Assembly (NCBI GenBank): GCA_945861625.1
Contig: CAMAVI010000003.1
Span: 28,191 to 92,190 of the forward strand
DNA length: 64,000 nt
Origin: Candidatus Sulfopaludibacter sp. SbA3
Lineage (GTDB): Bacteria > Acidobacteriota > Terriglobia > Bryobacterales > Bryobacteraceae
Direction of reading: 5' to 3'
The translations under genes were made by a program, and so were the position numbers. Every line of letters begins with the position of its first letter. Positions within the stretch are counted from its first letter, which is position 1. The notes below the pieces were generated by a model. The model did not search any database, was not told the DNA's origin, and saw nothing but the letters and a program-made list of their open reading frames with translations. Shown piece by piece: positions 32,220 to 42,120 of this stretch.

Positions 32220-34553
32220 TCAGAAGCGGACGGTGAGTCCCACGCGCACGGCGCGCGGCGAACCGGGCGTGATGTTGGTGTTGCTATCCGCGTTGAGGTA
32301 ATACCGCGTGTTCCACAGGTTCTCCACGTTTGCCTGCAGGCGGATGTTTTCGGTGAATGAATAGTACACGGCGGCGTCGGCCCGCGTATACGCGGGCAGT
32401 GTGACTGTGTTGTCAATGGCCGCGAACATGTCGGCGCGGCGCAGTACCCCCAAACCCGCTCCCAGGCGCGGCCGGATCTGATAGAAGTTCCACGCGGAAA
32501 ACGTATGGCGCGGCACCTGGCCCGCCTGTGCTCCGGCGCGCGCGGCCGTGGTGGCGCTGGTTACGAAGGCGTCCTGGTAGGCGTAGCCGCCCGAGACCTT
32601 CCATTTCCTGGTGAGCCCCCCCGTTAGCCCCAGTTCGTAGCCGTTGGTCCGCTGGCTGCCGGTCTGGATGATCCGCGTGGGGTCATTGGGATCGGTTGCC
32701 CGCGTGTTGGTTCGATCCAGGCGATAGACCGCGGTGGTGAGAGAAAGATCGCGCCGCAGATCCCATTTAATTCCCAGTTCGTAGTTCTCGAATTTCTCGG
32801 GCTTCACCTGTTGCGTGATCGAAGTCAGCGACGCAAATTGATCTCCGGAACTGGGCAGGTAGGAAACGCTGTAGCTGCCATAGACCGACATCAGCGCCAT
32901 GGGTTTGAAAACGATGCCCGCGCGCGGCGAAACCAGATTGTCGATGCGCCGCAAATTGTCGTTGTTCCGGTTGTTGTGATATTGCAGGTCGAAGTGATCG
33001 AAGCGGACGCCGCCGACGAGTTGCACGTAGCGGGATAATTCCACCTGATCCTGAATATAGGTTGCGCCGATGTTGACGCGCAGATGGTTGTTGGCGTCGG
33101 TGGCGTTCGGCCGGAAAGTGACGGGAGTATGAATCACCGGATCGCTGTAGGGAGCCAGAAGGGAAGCGGCCGTATTATTGAAAAACCCCGTGGTGCGCAG
33201 ATTGTCAGTGAGTTGACGGCCGGCTTCGGCGCCCACCAGTATCGTATGCCGGATCCACCCGCTGCGGAGAGTAGAGGTGACATCGGTCTGATTGAATAGA
33301 TTCCGCCGCTGCGTGGCATTGTTGTACGTCGAAAGCGCGACCTGCGTCTGATCCGGAGTCACTGCGCCGGGGACATAGTTCTGGTAATAGCGGTCGTAAT
33401 CTCCCACCAGCGTCTGATTGCGCAGCATCCAGCGCCCTAGCTGGCGTTCGGCGGCGAACCTGCCCAGATTGACGCGAGCCCTGACCTGGCTGCGGTCCGG
33501 ATCGCCAAAAAATGTGGCGATGTCGATGTCCGCGGGCCGGCCCTGGAACGAGGGAATGCCGCGGTCCGCGGCGCGAATATCACGGAAATGCTCGTATCCC
33601 ATCCGTAACGTGGTCCGTGTGCTGGGGGTGAAAGTCAGCGTGGGGCTCACGCCAAAACGCTCCAGACCAACATACTTGCGGAAGCTGCCGGAATTTTCAT
33701 ACATTCCATTCACGCGGGCCGCCAGCTTGTTGTTGAGCAACGGCCGGTCAAAGTCGCCGGCGATGCGCTTGTTGCTATAGGAACCGCCCTGCAATGTGAT
33801 CTCACCCAGCCGCATGAAATCGTCGGTTTTAGTGACACGGTTGATCACCCCGCCGCCGCCGCCGCGCCCGAAAATCATGGCGTTGGGGCCCTTCAGCACT
33901 TCCACGCGTTCCAGGCTATACAGATCGCGGTAATACTGCACGTCGTCGCGCACGCCATCGACGAAGAAATCGGCCGACGAACTGTTGCCGCGAATCACCA
34001 CCTGGTCGCGGTTGTTCTCGCCCTGAATGGCGGTCACGCCAGGGACGTAACGGACCACGTCTCCGATGCTCATCATCATCTGGTCATGGATCTGTTCCCG
34101 CGTCACCACACTGATGGACTGCGGAATATCCCGGAGAAGGGTTAAGGTCTTGGTTCCCGAGGACGTCATCCCGGATAAATAGGCAGTATTCTCGGTGACA
34201 GTGACTGTGTCGCGTACGGGGGCTATTTGCAATTTTATATCAACTGAGATATCACTCGTCTCCCCAAGGAGGACTTGTCGAACGCCGTCAAGAAAGCCTT
34301 CCTTTGCAACCCTCACGGTGTAACTTCCGGGACGCGCAAGGAACGAAAAGACACCGTCTGGACCAGTGGTAAAGGACTGTTGGGGAGCGTCGCCAGCGGA
34401 TACCAACGTGACATAGGCCTCTGCAATAGGCATATTGGAGGAGTCAAACACTCTTCCTTTCACGGCGTTGGCGGGAGTCTGCGCGGCAGCGCTGAACGCC
34501 GCCAAGAACAGAGCGAGGACCCGGAGTGGATTCAGATTGCAAATCGGTTGCAT
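32220..34553 (-). CDS. TonB-dependent (siderophore-type) receptor with carboxypeptidase-regulatory N-domain
   Basis: LLRDIPQSISVVTREQI plug, VFKPMALMSVYGSYSVSYLPSSGDQF, C-terminal AVRVGLTVRF. Confidence 0.9.
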   Translation of the reverse strand: MQPICNLNPLRVLALFLAAFSAAAQTPANAVKGRVFDSSNMPIAEAYVTLVSAGDAPQQSFTTGPDGVFSFLARPGSYTVRVAKEGFLDGVRQVLLGETSDISVDIKLQIAPVRDTVTVTENTAYLSGMTSSGTKTLTLLRDIPQSISVVTREQIHDQMMMSIGDVVRYVPGVTAIQGENNRDQVVIRGNSSSADFFVDGVRDDVQYYRDLYSLERVEVLKGPNAMIFGRGGGGGVINRVTKTDDFMRLGEITLQGGSYSNKRIAGDFDRPLLNNKLAARVNGMYENSGSFRKYVGLERFGVSPTLTFTPSTRTTLRMGYEHFRDIRAADRGIPSFQGRPADIDIATFFGDPDRSQVRARVNLGRFAAERQLGRWMLRNQTLVGDYDRYYQNYVPGAVTPDQTQVALSTYNNATQRRNLFNQTDVTSTLRSGWIRHTILVGAEAGRQLTDNLRTTGFFNNTAASLLAPYSDPVIHTPVTFRPNATDANNHLRVNIGATYIQDQVELSRYVQLVGGVRFDHFDLQYHNNRNNDNLRRIDNLVSPRAGIVFKPMALMSVYGSYSVSYLPSSGDQFASLTSITQQVKPEKFENYELGIKWDLRRDLSLTTAVYRLDRTNTRATDPNDPTRIIQTGSQRTNGYELGLTGGLTRKWKVSGGYAYQDAFVTSATTAARAGAQAGQVPRHTFSAWNFYQIRPRLGAGLGVLRRADMFAAIDNTVTLPAYTRADAAVYYSFTENIRLQANVENLWNTRYYLNADSNTNITPGSPRAVRVGLTVRF

Positions 34554-34619
34554 CTGGAGCCGATCATAACTTGGATCGGACTATCCTGTCAAGCTTGCTG
34601 CAAAACTATTGCAACTGGA

Positions 34620-36746
34620 TCAGTGATTCCGGCCACTCTTCCGCACCAAGTCCCGGAAGGTTTCGGCAAGGCAACCTGCGGCCTCCACCTGCAACTGCAT
34701 TTTTCGCCGCCAGTTGGGGTACTGCCAGGTGCTGCCGGGCAGGTTCTGTTGGAGGGGCTCTCCAGACAGGTCCTCTTGGTTGATTACCGCCAACAGGCAA
34801 GGTGTTTGCAGAAGAAACCCGAGCGGGTCCGCCGCGCAGCCCTGCGCGGACAGAGCATCCTGCAGGCGATGAATCTCGTCTTGGCGATGGGCCCATTGTT
34901 GTTGATACTCGGCCTCATCGGCCAGACCAGCGGCCTTGCGGGCTTCCAGATCTTTGCCCTGGAAAAATCCGGCGAGGGTCGGCAGGTCGTGGGTGGTAGT
35001 GGAGGCCAGTGCGCTTTCGGAGTAATGGTGGGGTGGATGGAAGTTGCCGGCATGATCCCTCTCAAACCAAAGGACCCGGTAACCCAGAATCCCCGCCTGC
35101 GCGAGTGCCGCGCGTACTTCACCGGTTACCGTGCCCAGATCCTCCCCGATCACGACGAAATTGCCGCGCGCGCTCTCCAGCGCAAGAATGCCCAATAGGT
35201 CTTCGGCATAGTCGCGCACGTAGGTCCCCTGGCTGGTGTCGAATCCTTCGGGAATCCAGAACAGGCGGAAGAAGCGCATTACGTGATCGATGCGCAGGGC
35301 GCCGCCGGAGGCTGCCGCGTTGCGGATCAACCGTGCGAACAACTGATAGCCGTCGGCGCGGTGCTGTTCGCGGTTGGGAGGAGGGAAGCCCCAATCCTGG
35401 CCGCTCGGGGCGAGTTCATCGGGCGGGGCGCCGACGCGGCAACCCGCGGCAAAAAAGCTTCTCCGGGCCCACAGGTCCGCGCCGTATTGGTCGGTGGCGA
35501 GCGCCAGATCGTGATATAGGCCGATCGTTATGCCGCCCTCCAGAGCGTGGGCGTGCGCTGCGGAGGCTTGCAGGGAAATCTGCCATTGCAGGAATTTGAA
35601 GAAGAGAATGCGCTCGCGATGTTGGGCGGCAAACTCGTGGACGGCGGGCGAGCCGGGGTCGCGGTATTCCTCCGGCCACTGGGTCCACAGCCAAACGTTG
35701 GGGTCGCGGCGGTGCATCTCTTCATCGAGAACGCAGAAGATCGCGTAGTCTTCCAGCAACTGGCCTTGGCTGGAGACGTAGGCGTCAAAAGCGTCTTGCT
35801 CCAAATGCGCGGGACCGCGCCCCGCGCGGAATTGCTCGAAGATCCGCCAGAGCGCCGACAGCTTGAGCGACGCCACGCGCTCGTATTCGACGAATTCGCT
35901 GGCGCGCAGCGCCGCGATCTCTTGCCGCATGCTGTCATCCAGGTGAGGATCGCCGACTCGCTCGACGTCCAAATAGATGAAATTGCGGAACAGAGCGCAT
36001 TGCGGCAGATACGGGCTGGTGTTGTACGGTTGCCGGTTGGCGATCGCATGCAGCGGGTTTAGCGCGATGAACGCCGCCCCCGCTGGAGCAAAAGTGTCAA
36101 TAAGCCCGTTCAAATCCGTGAAATCTCCACAGCCCCAGTTGCGGCCGGAGCGCAATCCATAAAGACTGACGGCCAGACCGGCCATGCGCCGCTCCACGGC
36201 CTTCGCGCGGGGTGGGCAGACAATGAAGCGCGCCTCCGCAAATGTCCGCGGCTCGGGCTCTTGTACCCAGTGGACACGAATTCGGTGGTAGCCGAGGCGC
36301 AGAGATTTTGGCAGCGGCATGCGCTTGGCCAGCCATTCGATGCCGTCGAATGTTGCGGTCTCCAGAGTTGGAAGCTCGGGCATCCAGTACCAATGGTGTT
36401 CCAAATCGCGACGTTCCAGATCGCGACGTTCCAGATCGCCGCTTTCCCACTCGATTTCGAGTTTGGCCGACGCACCGTTCTGGCTGGCCGGGATGCGCAG
36501 GCGAATGTGATCGGCGTCTATTCGAACGACGACGGTCGCATCCAGCGGCTCACGCCACTGGGCGGCTTCCCGCTGCGCCAGCGCGTGCTCGATCTCCCCG
36601 GTGCTGCCCACAGGAAAACCAAGCGCGGCGAGAATGGCGCGCATTACATCCGGCGAAGTCTCGTGGGTTTTGCCCCAGGTGTCAGTGTAGTTGGGCTCAA
36701 TTCCATGCGCGGCGGCCGCCCGCCGCAACGCGTCTTCATAAGACAT
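34620..36746 (-). CDS. malQ: 4-alpha-glucanotransferase (amylomaltase)
   Basis: GLRSGRNWGCGDFTDLNGLID, ALRIDHVMRFFRLFWIPEG, VIGEDLGTVTGEVR, STTTHDLPTLAGFF. Confidence 0.93.
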   Translation of the reverse strand: MSYEDALRRAAAAHGIEPNYTDTWGKTHETSPDVMRAILAALGFPVGSTGEIEHALAQREAAQWREPLDATVVVRIDADHIRLRIPASQNGASAKLEIEWESGDLERRDLERRDLEHHWYWMPELPTLETATFDGIEWLAKRMPLPKSLRLGYHRIRVHWVQEPEPRTFAEARFIVCPPRAKAVERRMAGLAVSLYGLRSGRNWGCGDFTDLNGLIDTFAPAGAAFIALNPLHAIANRQPYNTSPYLPQCALFRNFIYLDVERVGDPHLDDSMRQEIAALRASEFVEYERVASLKLSALWRIFEQFRAGRGPAHLEQDAFDAYVSSQGQLLEDYAIFCVLDEEMHRRDPNVWLWTQWPEEYRDPGSPAVHEFAAQHRERILFFKFLQWQISLQASAAHAHALEGGITIGLYHDLALATDQYGADLWARRSFFAAGCRVGAPPDELAPSGQDWGFPPPNREQHRADGYQLFARLIRNAAASGGALRIDHVMRFFRLFWIPEGFDTSQGTYVRDYAEDLLGILALESARGNFVVIGEDLGTVTGEVRAALAQAGILGYRVLWFERDHAGNFHPPHHYSESALASTTTHDLPTLAGFFQGKDLEARKAAGLADEAEYQQQWAHRQDEIHRLQDALSAQGCAADPLGFLLQTPCLLAVINQEDLSGEPLQQNLPGSTWQYPNWRRKMQLQVEAAGCLAETFRDLVRKSGRNH

Positions 36747-36784
36747 GTGAACTTTTAGTGTAGCGGCCCCTCGCGAGAATACGC

Positions 36785-37816
36785 ATGTATAATCCATACA
36801 TGCGACGCCTTCTGTTCCTGCTTTCCTTGGCCGTGGGCTTGTTCGCCCAACAGACCGGGACCATCTCCGGCACCATCGCCGACCCCGATGGCCGCCCCGT
36901 AAGAGTGCCGATCCGCGTGGTGAATAATGCGACGAAAGCGGCATATCAGGGGATGCCGTCCGCGACGGGGGAATATTCGATCGCTCCGCTGCCGGCGGGC
37001 ACCTACCAGTTAACGGTGCAAGCGCTGGCAAATTCGTTTCGCGCTTTCGTGCGCGACGGTTTGACCGTTTCCTCGGGACAAGCCACCAAACTCGAGATCC
37101 GCTTGCAGGAAGGGATCGCGCTGAACACTCTGGGCGATGGGCGCGAGTTTTTTCAGGATGTTGCGAAAGCCAATTCGGCCAAGCAGGTGATCCCGAAGGG
37201 AGCCACTCCGCGCATGCCCGATGGCAAACCCGATTTTTCCGGCTACTGGGTGGCGCCAGGCGGGGCTTTCGATCCCGGCGTGCCGGAACTCCAGGACTGG
37301 GCGGAAACCGTTGCCACCAAGCGGCAGGCCGACGATCTCAGGGACATCCCCGGTTCGCGCTGCCTGCCCACAGGAGTCGTGCTGCCGGTCAACAACGGCC
37401 AACCGCGGCGCATGGTTCATATCGCGAGTTTGCTGGTCAGCTATTCCGAAGGGCAGCTTCCGCGCCAGATGTTCCTCGATGGCAGACCGCACCCGAGCGA
37501 TCCCAATCCCAACTGGTACGGCCATTCCATCGGGCGCTGGGAAGGCGAAACGCTGGTGGTGGATACGGTCGGACTCAACGACAAATCCTGGCTCGATTGG
37601 TACGCGCGCCCACAGACGGAGAAAATGCACATCATCGAGCGCTTCCGCCGTCCGGACCTGGGGCACCTGGAGTTGGAAATGACGGTGGACGATGCGGGCG
37701 CGTTGAAAAAACCGTGGGTGATCAAGCGGACCTACGTTCTAGAGCCCACCGATGACATCATGGAAAATGTCTGCGCCGAAAACGAACGAGATGTGCAACA
37801 TCTCCCCAATAAGTGA
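36785..37816 (+). CDS. Secreted protein with carboxypeptidase-regulatory-like N-domain and acidobacterial 'PDGKPDFSGYW' domain
   Basis: 343 aa; GTISGTIADPDGRPVRVP; RMPDGKPDFSGYWVAPGG; RWEGETLVVDTVGLNDKSWLD. Confidence 0.75.
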   Translation: MYNPYMRRLLFLLSLAVGLFAQQTGTISGTIADPDGRPVRVPIRVVNNATKAAYQGMPSATGEYSIAPLPAGTYQLTVQALANSFRAFVRDGLTVSSGQATKLEIRLQEGIALNTLGDGREFFQDVAKANSAKQVIPKGATPRMPDGKPDFSGYWVAPGGAFDPGVPELQDWAETVATKRQADDLRDIPGSRCLPTGVVLPVNNGQPRRMVHIASLLVSYSEGQLPRQMFLDGRPHPSDPNPNWYGHSIGRWEGETLVVDTVGLNDKSWLDWYARPQTEKMHIIERFRRPDLGHLELEMTVDDAGALKKPWVIKRTYVLEPTDDIMENVCAENERDVQHLPNK

Positions 37817-37853
37817 CCTGCAGCACCTGGTGAACAAGTGAGATAATACGGTC

Positions 37854-38411
37854 GTGGACGCACCGGAAACGCAATTTCATCTCAGCCAGCCGCCCGAGTT
37901 ATTCGCGCGCATCGATCAGGAGCCCGAACCGGATCAATTCGGCGAGTCGATCATCATGACGACCCTCGGCAGCGTGGTCAACTGGGGCCGCAAGAACGCC
38001 ATCTGGCCCATGAGCTTCGGCTTGGCCTGCTGCGCGATCGAGATGATGTCCATGATCGGCTCGCGCTTCGACATTTCACGGTTCGGAGCGGAAGTCATGC
38101 GCGGTTCGCCGCGCCAGTCGGATCTGATGATCATCGCCGGGCGCGTTTCGAACAAGATGGCCCCCGTCATCCGCCGCCTGTATGAGCAGATGCCGGAGCC
38201 CAAGTGGGTGATTTCGATGGGCGCCTGCGCGACTTCCACTGGCGTGTTTTCAAATTACGCACTGGTGCCGGTGAACCAGGTGATTCCCGTGGATGTCTAC
38301 GTCCCCGGCTGCCCGCCGCGTCCCGAGCAGCTCATCTACGCGATCACGATGCTGCAGAAGAAGATCGAGCAGGACACGCACGTGGTGGCCAAGCTTCTCA
38401 ATATCGATTAG
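37854..38411 (+). CDS. nuoB: NADH-quinone oxidoreductase subunit B
   Basis: [69 protein letters not shown] start. Confidence 0.95.
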   Translation: MDAPETQFHLSQPPELFARIDQEPEPDQFGESIIMTTLGSVVNWGRKNAIWPMSFGLACCAIEMMSMIGSRFDISRFGAEVMRGSPRQSDLMIIAGRVSNKMAPVIRRLYEQMPEPKWVISMGACATSTGVFSNYALVPVNQVIPVDVYVPGCPPRPEQLIYAITMLQKKIEQDTHVVAKLLNID

Positions 38412-38457
38412 ATCCAAACCTCAATAAGGGCGGGCCAAAGGGGTGTAAGATACCCCC

Positions 38458-40044
38458 ATGAAGCCTCTATTCAGCTTGCTTGTATTTGCCGCGTGCGTCA
38501 GCGCGCAGACGCGGGTCACCGTGCAGCAGGAAGCCTCGATCAAGGCCGATCTCATGGGCCGCATCGACGGCATGAGGAAGCAGGCGCAGGTGATGACCGA
38601 CACGGTCTTCAGCTACTCCGAGTTGGGCTTTCAGGAGTTCGAGACTTCGAAGTACCTGACTGGCCTACTTGAAAAAGAAGGCTTCAAGATCCAGCGCGGC
38701 GTAGCGGGAATTCCCACGGCGTTCACGGCGACCTGGGGCTCGGGGAAGCCGGTGATCGCGCTGGGCTCCGATATCGACGACATTCCGCAGGCCTCCCAGA
38801 AGCCCGGCGTCGGCTATCACGATCCCATCATTGAAGGCGCGCCGGGTCACGGAGAAGGCCACAACTCCGGGATGCCCCTCAATATTCTTGCGGCAATCGC
38901 GATCAAGGAAGTCATGGAGCGTCAGCATCTGCCGGGAACGCTGATGCTGTGGCCGGGCATAGCGGAAGAGCAACTTGGTACCAAGGCGTTCTACGTGCGC
39001 GCGGGGTTGTTCAAAGATGTGGACGCGGTGCTGTTCGCGCACGTCAGCGACAACTTCCGCGTGGAGACGGGGCCGGGCGCGGGAACGGCGCTGGTGTCGG
39101 TCGAGTACTCGTTTAAGGGAGAGAGCGCGCATGCTGCCGGTGCGCCGTGGCGCGGACGCAGCGCGCTGGATGCCGTCGAGCTTATGAACATCGGCTGGAA
39201 CTTCCGCCGCGAGCATATCCGCGTCGGCTCGCGAGTGCATTATGTGATCACCAACGGCGGCGACCAGCCCAACGTCGTTCCTCCCAACGCCAGCGTCTGG
39301 TATTACTACCGCGAAGCCGATTACGCGCACGTGATGGATCTGTGGAAGACCGGCGACACCATGGCGCAGGCCGCGGCAATGATGACCGGCACTACGATGA
39401 CGTCGCGCGTGCTCGGCTCGGCGTGGGCGGCGCATTTCAGTGCGCCGGTTGCGGAGGCCATGTATGAAAACATGAAGCGCGTGGGCCTGCCGCAGTGGTC
39501 TTCCGAGGATCAGACGCTTGCCAAGGGTTTGCAGCGCGAGTTAAAAGTGCCCGAGCGCGGACTCGCCGACAAGATTCCCGATATCCGCCGTCCGCGCCAG
39601 GAGCCCGACGAGAATGACGTCGGCCCGGTCGGCGGCGGCTCCGATGATATCGGCGACATTTCCTGGGTGGTGCCGACGGTGACGATGCGCTATCCGTCGA
39701 ACATTCCCGGCGGGCCGGGGCACAACTGGGCCAACGGCATTTCGATGGCTACGCCGATTGCGCACAAAGGAGTGATCGCGGGCGCGAAGGTGCAGGCCAT
39801 GACCGCGCTTGATCTGCTGCTGCATCCGGAACTGGTGCAGAAGGCTTGGGATTACTTCCGCAACGTGCAAACCAAGAACGCGAAGTATCAGAGCTTCCTA
39901 CGCCCGCAAGATCAGCCGGCCATCTGGTTGAATCAGAAGACCATGGAAATTTACCGGCCGCGGATGCAGAAGCTGTATTACGATCCGGCGAGATACGGCA
40001 CCTATTTGGAACAGCTCGGCATTACATATCCGACGGTACGCTAA
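38458..40044 (+). CDS. M20-family amidohydrolase (AbgB-like)
   Basis: 528 aa; ELGFQEFETSKYLTGLLEKEGF, IALGSDIDDIPQASQKPG, GHGEGHNSGMPLN, WPGIAEEQLGTK. Confidence 0.88.
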   Translation: MKPLFSLLVFAACVSAQTRVTVQQEASIKADLMGRIDGMRKQAQVMTDTVFSYSELGFQEFETSKYLTGLLEKEGFKIQRGVAGIPTAFTATWGSGKPVIALGSDIDDIPQASQKPGVGYHDPIIEGAPGHGEGHNSGMPLNILAAIAIKEVMERQHLPGTLMLWPGIAEEQLGTKAFYVRAGLFKDVDAVLFAHVSDNFRVETGPGAGTALVSVEYSFKGESAHAAGAPWRGRSALDAVELMNIGWNFRREHIRVGSRVHYVITNGGDQPNVVPPNASVWYYYREADYAHVMDLWKTGDTMAQAAAMMTGTTMTSRVLGSAWAAHFSAPVAEAMYENMKRVGLPQWSSEDQTLAKGLQRELKVPERGLADKIPDIRRPRQEPDENDVGPVGGGSDDIGDISWVVPTVTMRYPSNIPGGPGHNWANGISMATPIAHKGVIAGAKVQAMTALDLLLHPELVQKAWDYFRNVQTKNAKYQSFLRPQDQPAIWLNQKTMEIYRPRMQKLYYDPARYGTYLEQLGITYPTVR

Positions 40045-40053
40045 GGAGCCATC

Positions 40054-41253
40054 ATGAGAATCGCACGGGTAGTTTCCCTGACCGCGTTGCTGTCCGCCAC
40101 GCTCTCCGCGCAACAGATTTCGATTCGCGCGGGGGTGCTGCTTGATGGCAAGGGCGGGCAAACCCGCAATACGACGATCGTCATCGAAGGTTCGAAGATC
40201 GTCAAGATCGACCCGTCGATCCGCAACGCGACTTATGATTTGTCACGGCTCACGGTGATGCCCGGATGGATTGACACGCACACGCATTTCGCGACGCACT
40301 TTGACCGTAAGGCTGGCCGCGCGGTGACGGTGCGCGATCCCAAGGAATCCGCGGAGCTGGCCATGGCCCACGCGCTGGAGAACGCCTACATCACACTCAT
40401 GGGCGGGTTCACGACAATCCAGAGTCCGGGCATGCGCATCGACAAAGATGTGCGCGATTTCCTGGCTACCGGACCAATGCCCGGGCCGCGGATTCTTACG
40501 TCGCTCGAAACGATTGTGGATGGCACGCCGGCTGAAATTCGCGCGCGCGTGCGCCGTTTGGCGGGTGAGGGCGCCGATTTGATCAAGATCTTCGCCACGG
40601 CCAGCATCCGTGAAGGCGGCAAGCAGACGCTCTCCGATGCCCAGCTTCAGGCAGGCTGCGGCGAGGCCCATGCGCTGGGCAAGCGCGCGATGATTCATGC
40701 GCAGGGAGCCGAAGGCGCCAAGGCCGCAATCCTGGCTGGCTGCGACACCATCGAACACGGCTACCGGCTGACCGATGAAGTGCTTGACCTGATGGCCGCG
40801 AAAGGTGTCTATTACGACCCGCACTTCGGCCTGTTGCTCCACAATTACATCGAGAACAAAGCGCATTACCTGGGCATCGGTAATTTCAACGCGGCGGGTT
40901 TCGACTACATGGAGAAGGGCATTCCCGTCGGCGTCGAGACGTTCAGGCGCGCGCTGGCGAAGAGGGTGAAGATCGTCTTTGGAACCGACGGCGGCGCCGG
41001 GGCGCACGGACGGAACTTCGAGGAATTCATTTACCGCGTACGCGATGGCGGCCAGCCGCCGATGGCGGCGCTGGTGTCCGCGCAATATACCGCCGCCGAG
41101 TCCCTGCACATGCAGAATCAGATTGGCAGCATCGCGCCGGGCTTACAGGCCGATATCATTGCCACGGATGGCAACCCTGCCGACGACATCACCCATGTGC
41201 GGAAGGTTATATTTGTCATGAAGGGCGGCCGTGTCTTGAAGAATGTCAAATAG
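40054..41253 (+). CDS. Amidohydrolase family protein (imidazolonepropionase-like)
   Basis: VMPGWIDTHTHFATHFD, ADLIKIFATASIREGG, IHAQGAEGAKAAILAGCDTIEHGY, FGTDGGAGAHGRN. Confidence 0.88.
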   Translation: MRIARVVSLTALLSATLSAQQISIRAGVLLDGKGGQTRNTTIVIEGSKIVKIDPSIRNATYDLSRLTVMPGWIDTHTHFATHFDRKAGRAVTVRDPKESAELAMAHALENAYITLMGGFTTIQSPGMRIDKDVRDFLATGPMPGPRILTSLETIVDGTPAEIRARVRRLAGEGADLIKIFATASIREGGKQTLSDAQLQAGCGEAHALGKRAMIHAQGAEGAKAAILAGCDTIEHGYRLTDEVLDLMAAKGVYYDPHFGLLLHNYIENKAHYLGIGNFNAAGFDYMEKGIPVGVETFRRALAKRVKIVFGTDGGAGAHGRNFEEFIYRVRDGGQPPMAALVSAQYTAAESLHMQNQIGSIAPGLQADIIATDGNPADDITHVRKVIFVMKGGRVLKNVK

Positions 41254-41287
41254 GGGTTCTCGCAACCGCGATCCTGGCCGATATGCC

Positions 41288-41318
41288 CCTTGTAAGTGGG
41301 TGAATCCCGCTTACAAGG
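41288..41318 (+). promoter_or_regulatory. 5' UTR hairpin overlapping the flaG Shine-Dalgarno
   Basis: CCTTGTAAGTGGG-TGAAT-CCCGCTTACAAGG, 13-bp stem with one G-T wobble; SD-like AAGG(TGG) sits in and just after the 3' arm, ATG at 41326. Confidence 0.55.
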
Positions 41319-41325
41319 TGGCGAT

Positions 41326-41601
41326 ATGGAAACTTCGTCAATTCCGCCCTTGTCGGCGCCCACCGGCGCTGCTTCCGCAACCCCTCCGCCCGCGACTCCC
41401 GATCAGCGTGCCTTGATTCAAGCCGTCAAGGCAATCAACGCCACTGCATTATTCGGGGACCATAACGAATTGTCTTTTATCATGGATCGCAATACGCGCC
41501 AGGTTGTGGTACGCGTAGTGAATCGTGACACGCGCGAGGTGGTGCGGCAAATTCCCGCTGAATATGTCCTCCGTTTGGCCGAAGAGGGTCTTGTCAAGTG
41601 A
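41326..41601 (+). CDS. flaG: FlaG family flagellar protein
   Basis: ELSFIMDRNTRQVVVRVVNRDTREVVRQIPAEYVLRLAEEG. Confidence 0.85.
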   Translation: METSSIPPLSAPTGAASATPPPATPDQRALIQAVKAINATALFGDHNELSFIMDRNTRQVVVRVVNRDTREVVRQIPAEYVLRLAEEGLVK

Positions 41602-41640
41602 GACCAAGCCAAGTAAAGCCGCGGAGAAGCCATCCAAGAC

Positions 41641-42060
41641 ATGACACCTTCAGCCTATGACCGTTATCTGGAAGCAGAGATCCTCAGCGCCGAGCCTGTA
41701 AAATTAGTAGGGATTCTGTACCGCGCAGCGATCGAGGCCGTGGCCGGCGCGCGCCGTCATCTGTTGGCCCGCGATATTCAGCAGCGCTCGCGGAGCATCA
41801 CAAGAGCGTCGGAAATTCTCAACCAATTGATGCTTTCCCTCGACCATTCGGCGGGCGGTGAACTGAGCCGCAATCTGGTCGAACTCTACGCCTACATGCA
41901 GACGCGGCTGATTGACGCGAATACGAATCAAACCGATCCACCGCTGGCCGAAGTGGAGCGCCTGCTCGGTACCTTGGCGGAGGCCTGGCGCACCGCCACG
42001 GCGGCTCCAGCGGTTTCCGCCGCCGAGTCATCCTACGTTCCGGTCAGTTGCGTGCTCTAA
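41641..42060 (+). CDS. fliS: Flagellar export chaperone FliS
   Basis: AYDRYLEAEILSAEPVKLVGILYRAAIEAVAGARRHL...RASEILNQLMLSLDHSAGGELSRNLVELYAYMQTRLIDAN. Confidence 0.88.
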   Translation: MTPSAYDRYLEAEILSAEPVKLVGILYRAAIEAVAGARRHLLARDIQQRSRSITRASEILNQLMLSLDHSAGGELSRNLVELYAYMQTRLIDANTNQTDPPLAEVERLLGTLAEAWRTATAAPAVSAAESSYVPVSCVL

Positions 42061-42120
42061 CCCCTTGCCGGACACGCTCTTTCCCCTACTCTCTTTCCCG
42101 TACCATGGAAGCAGCAGCGC

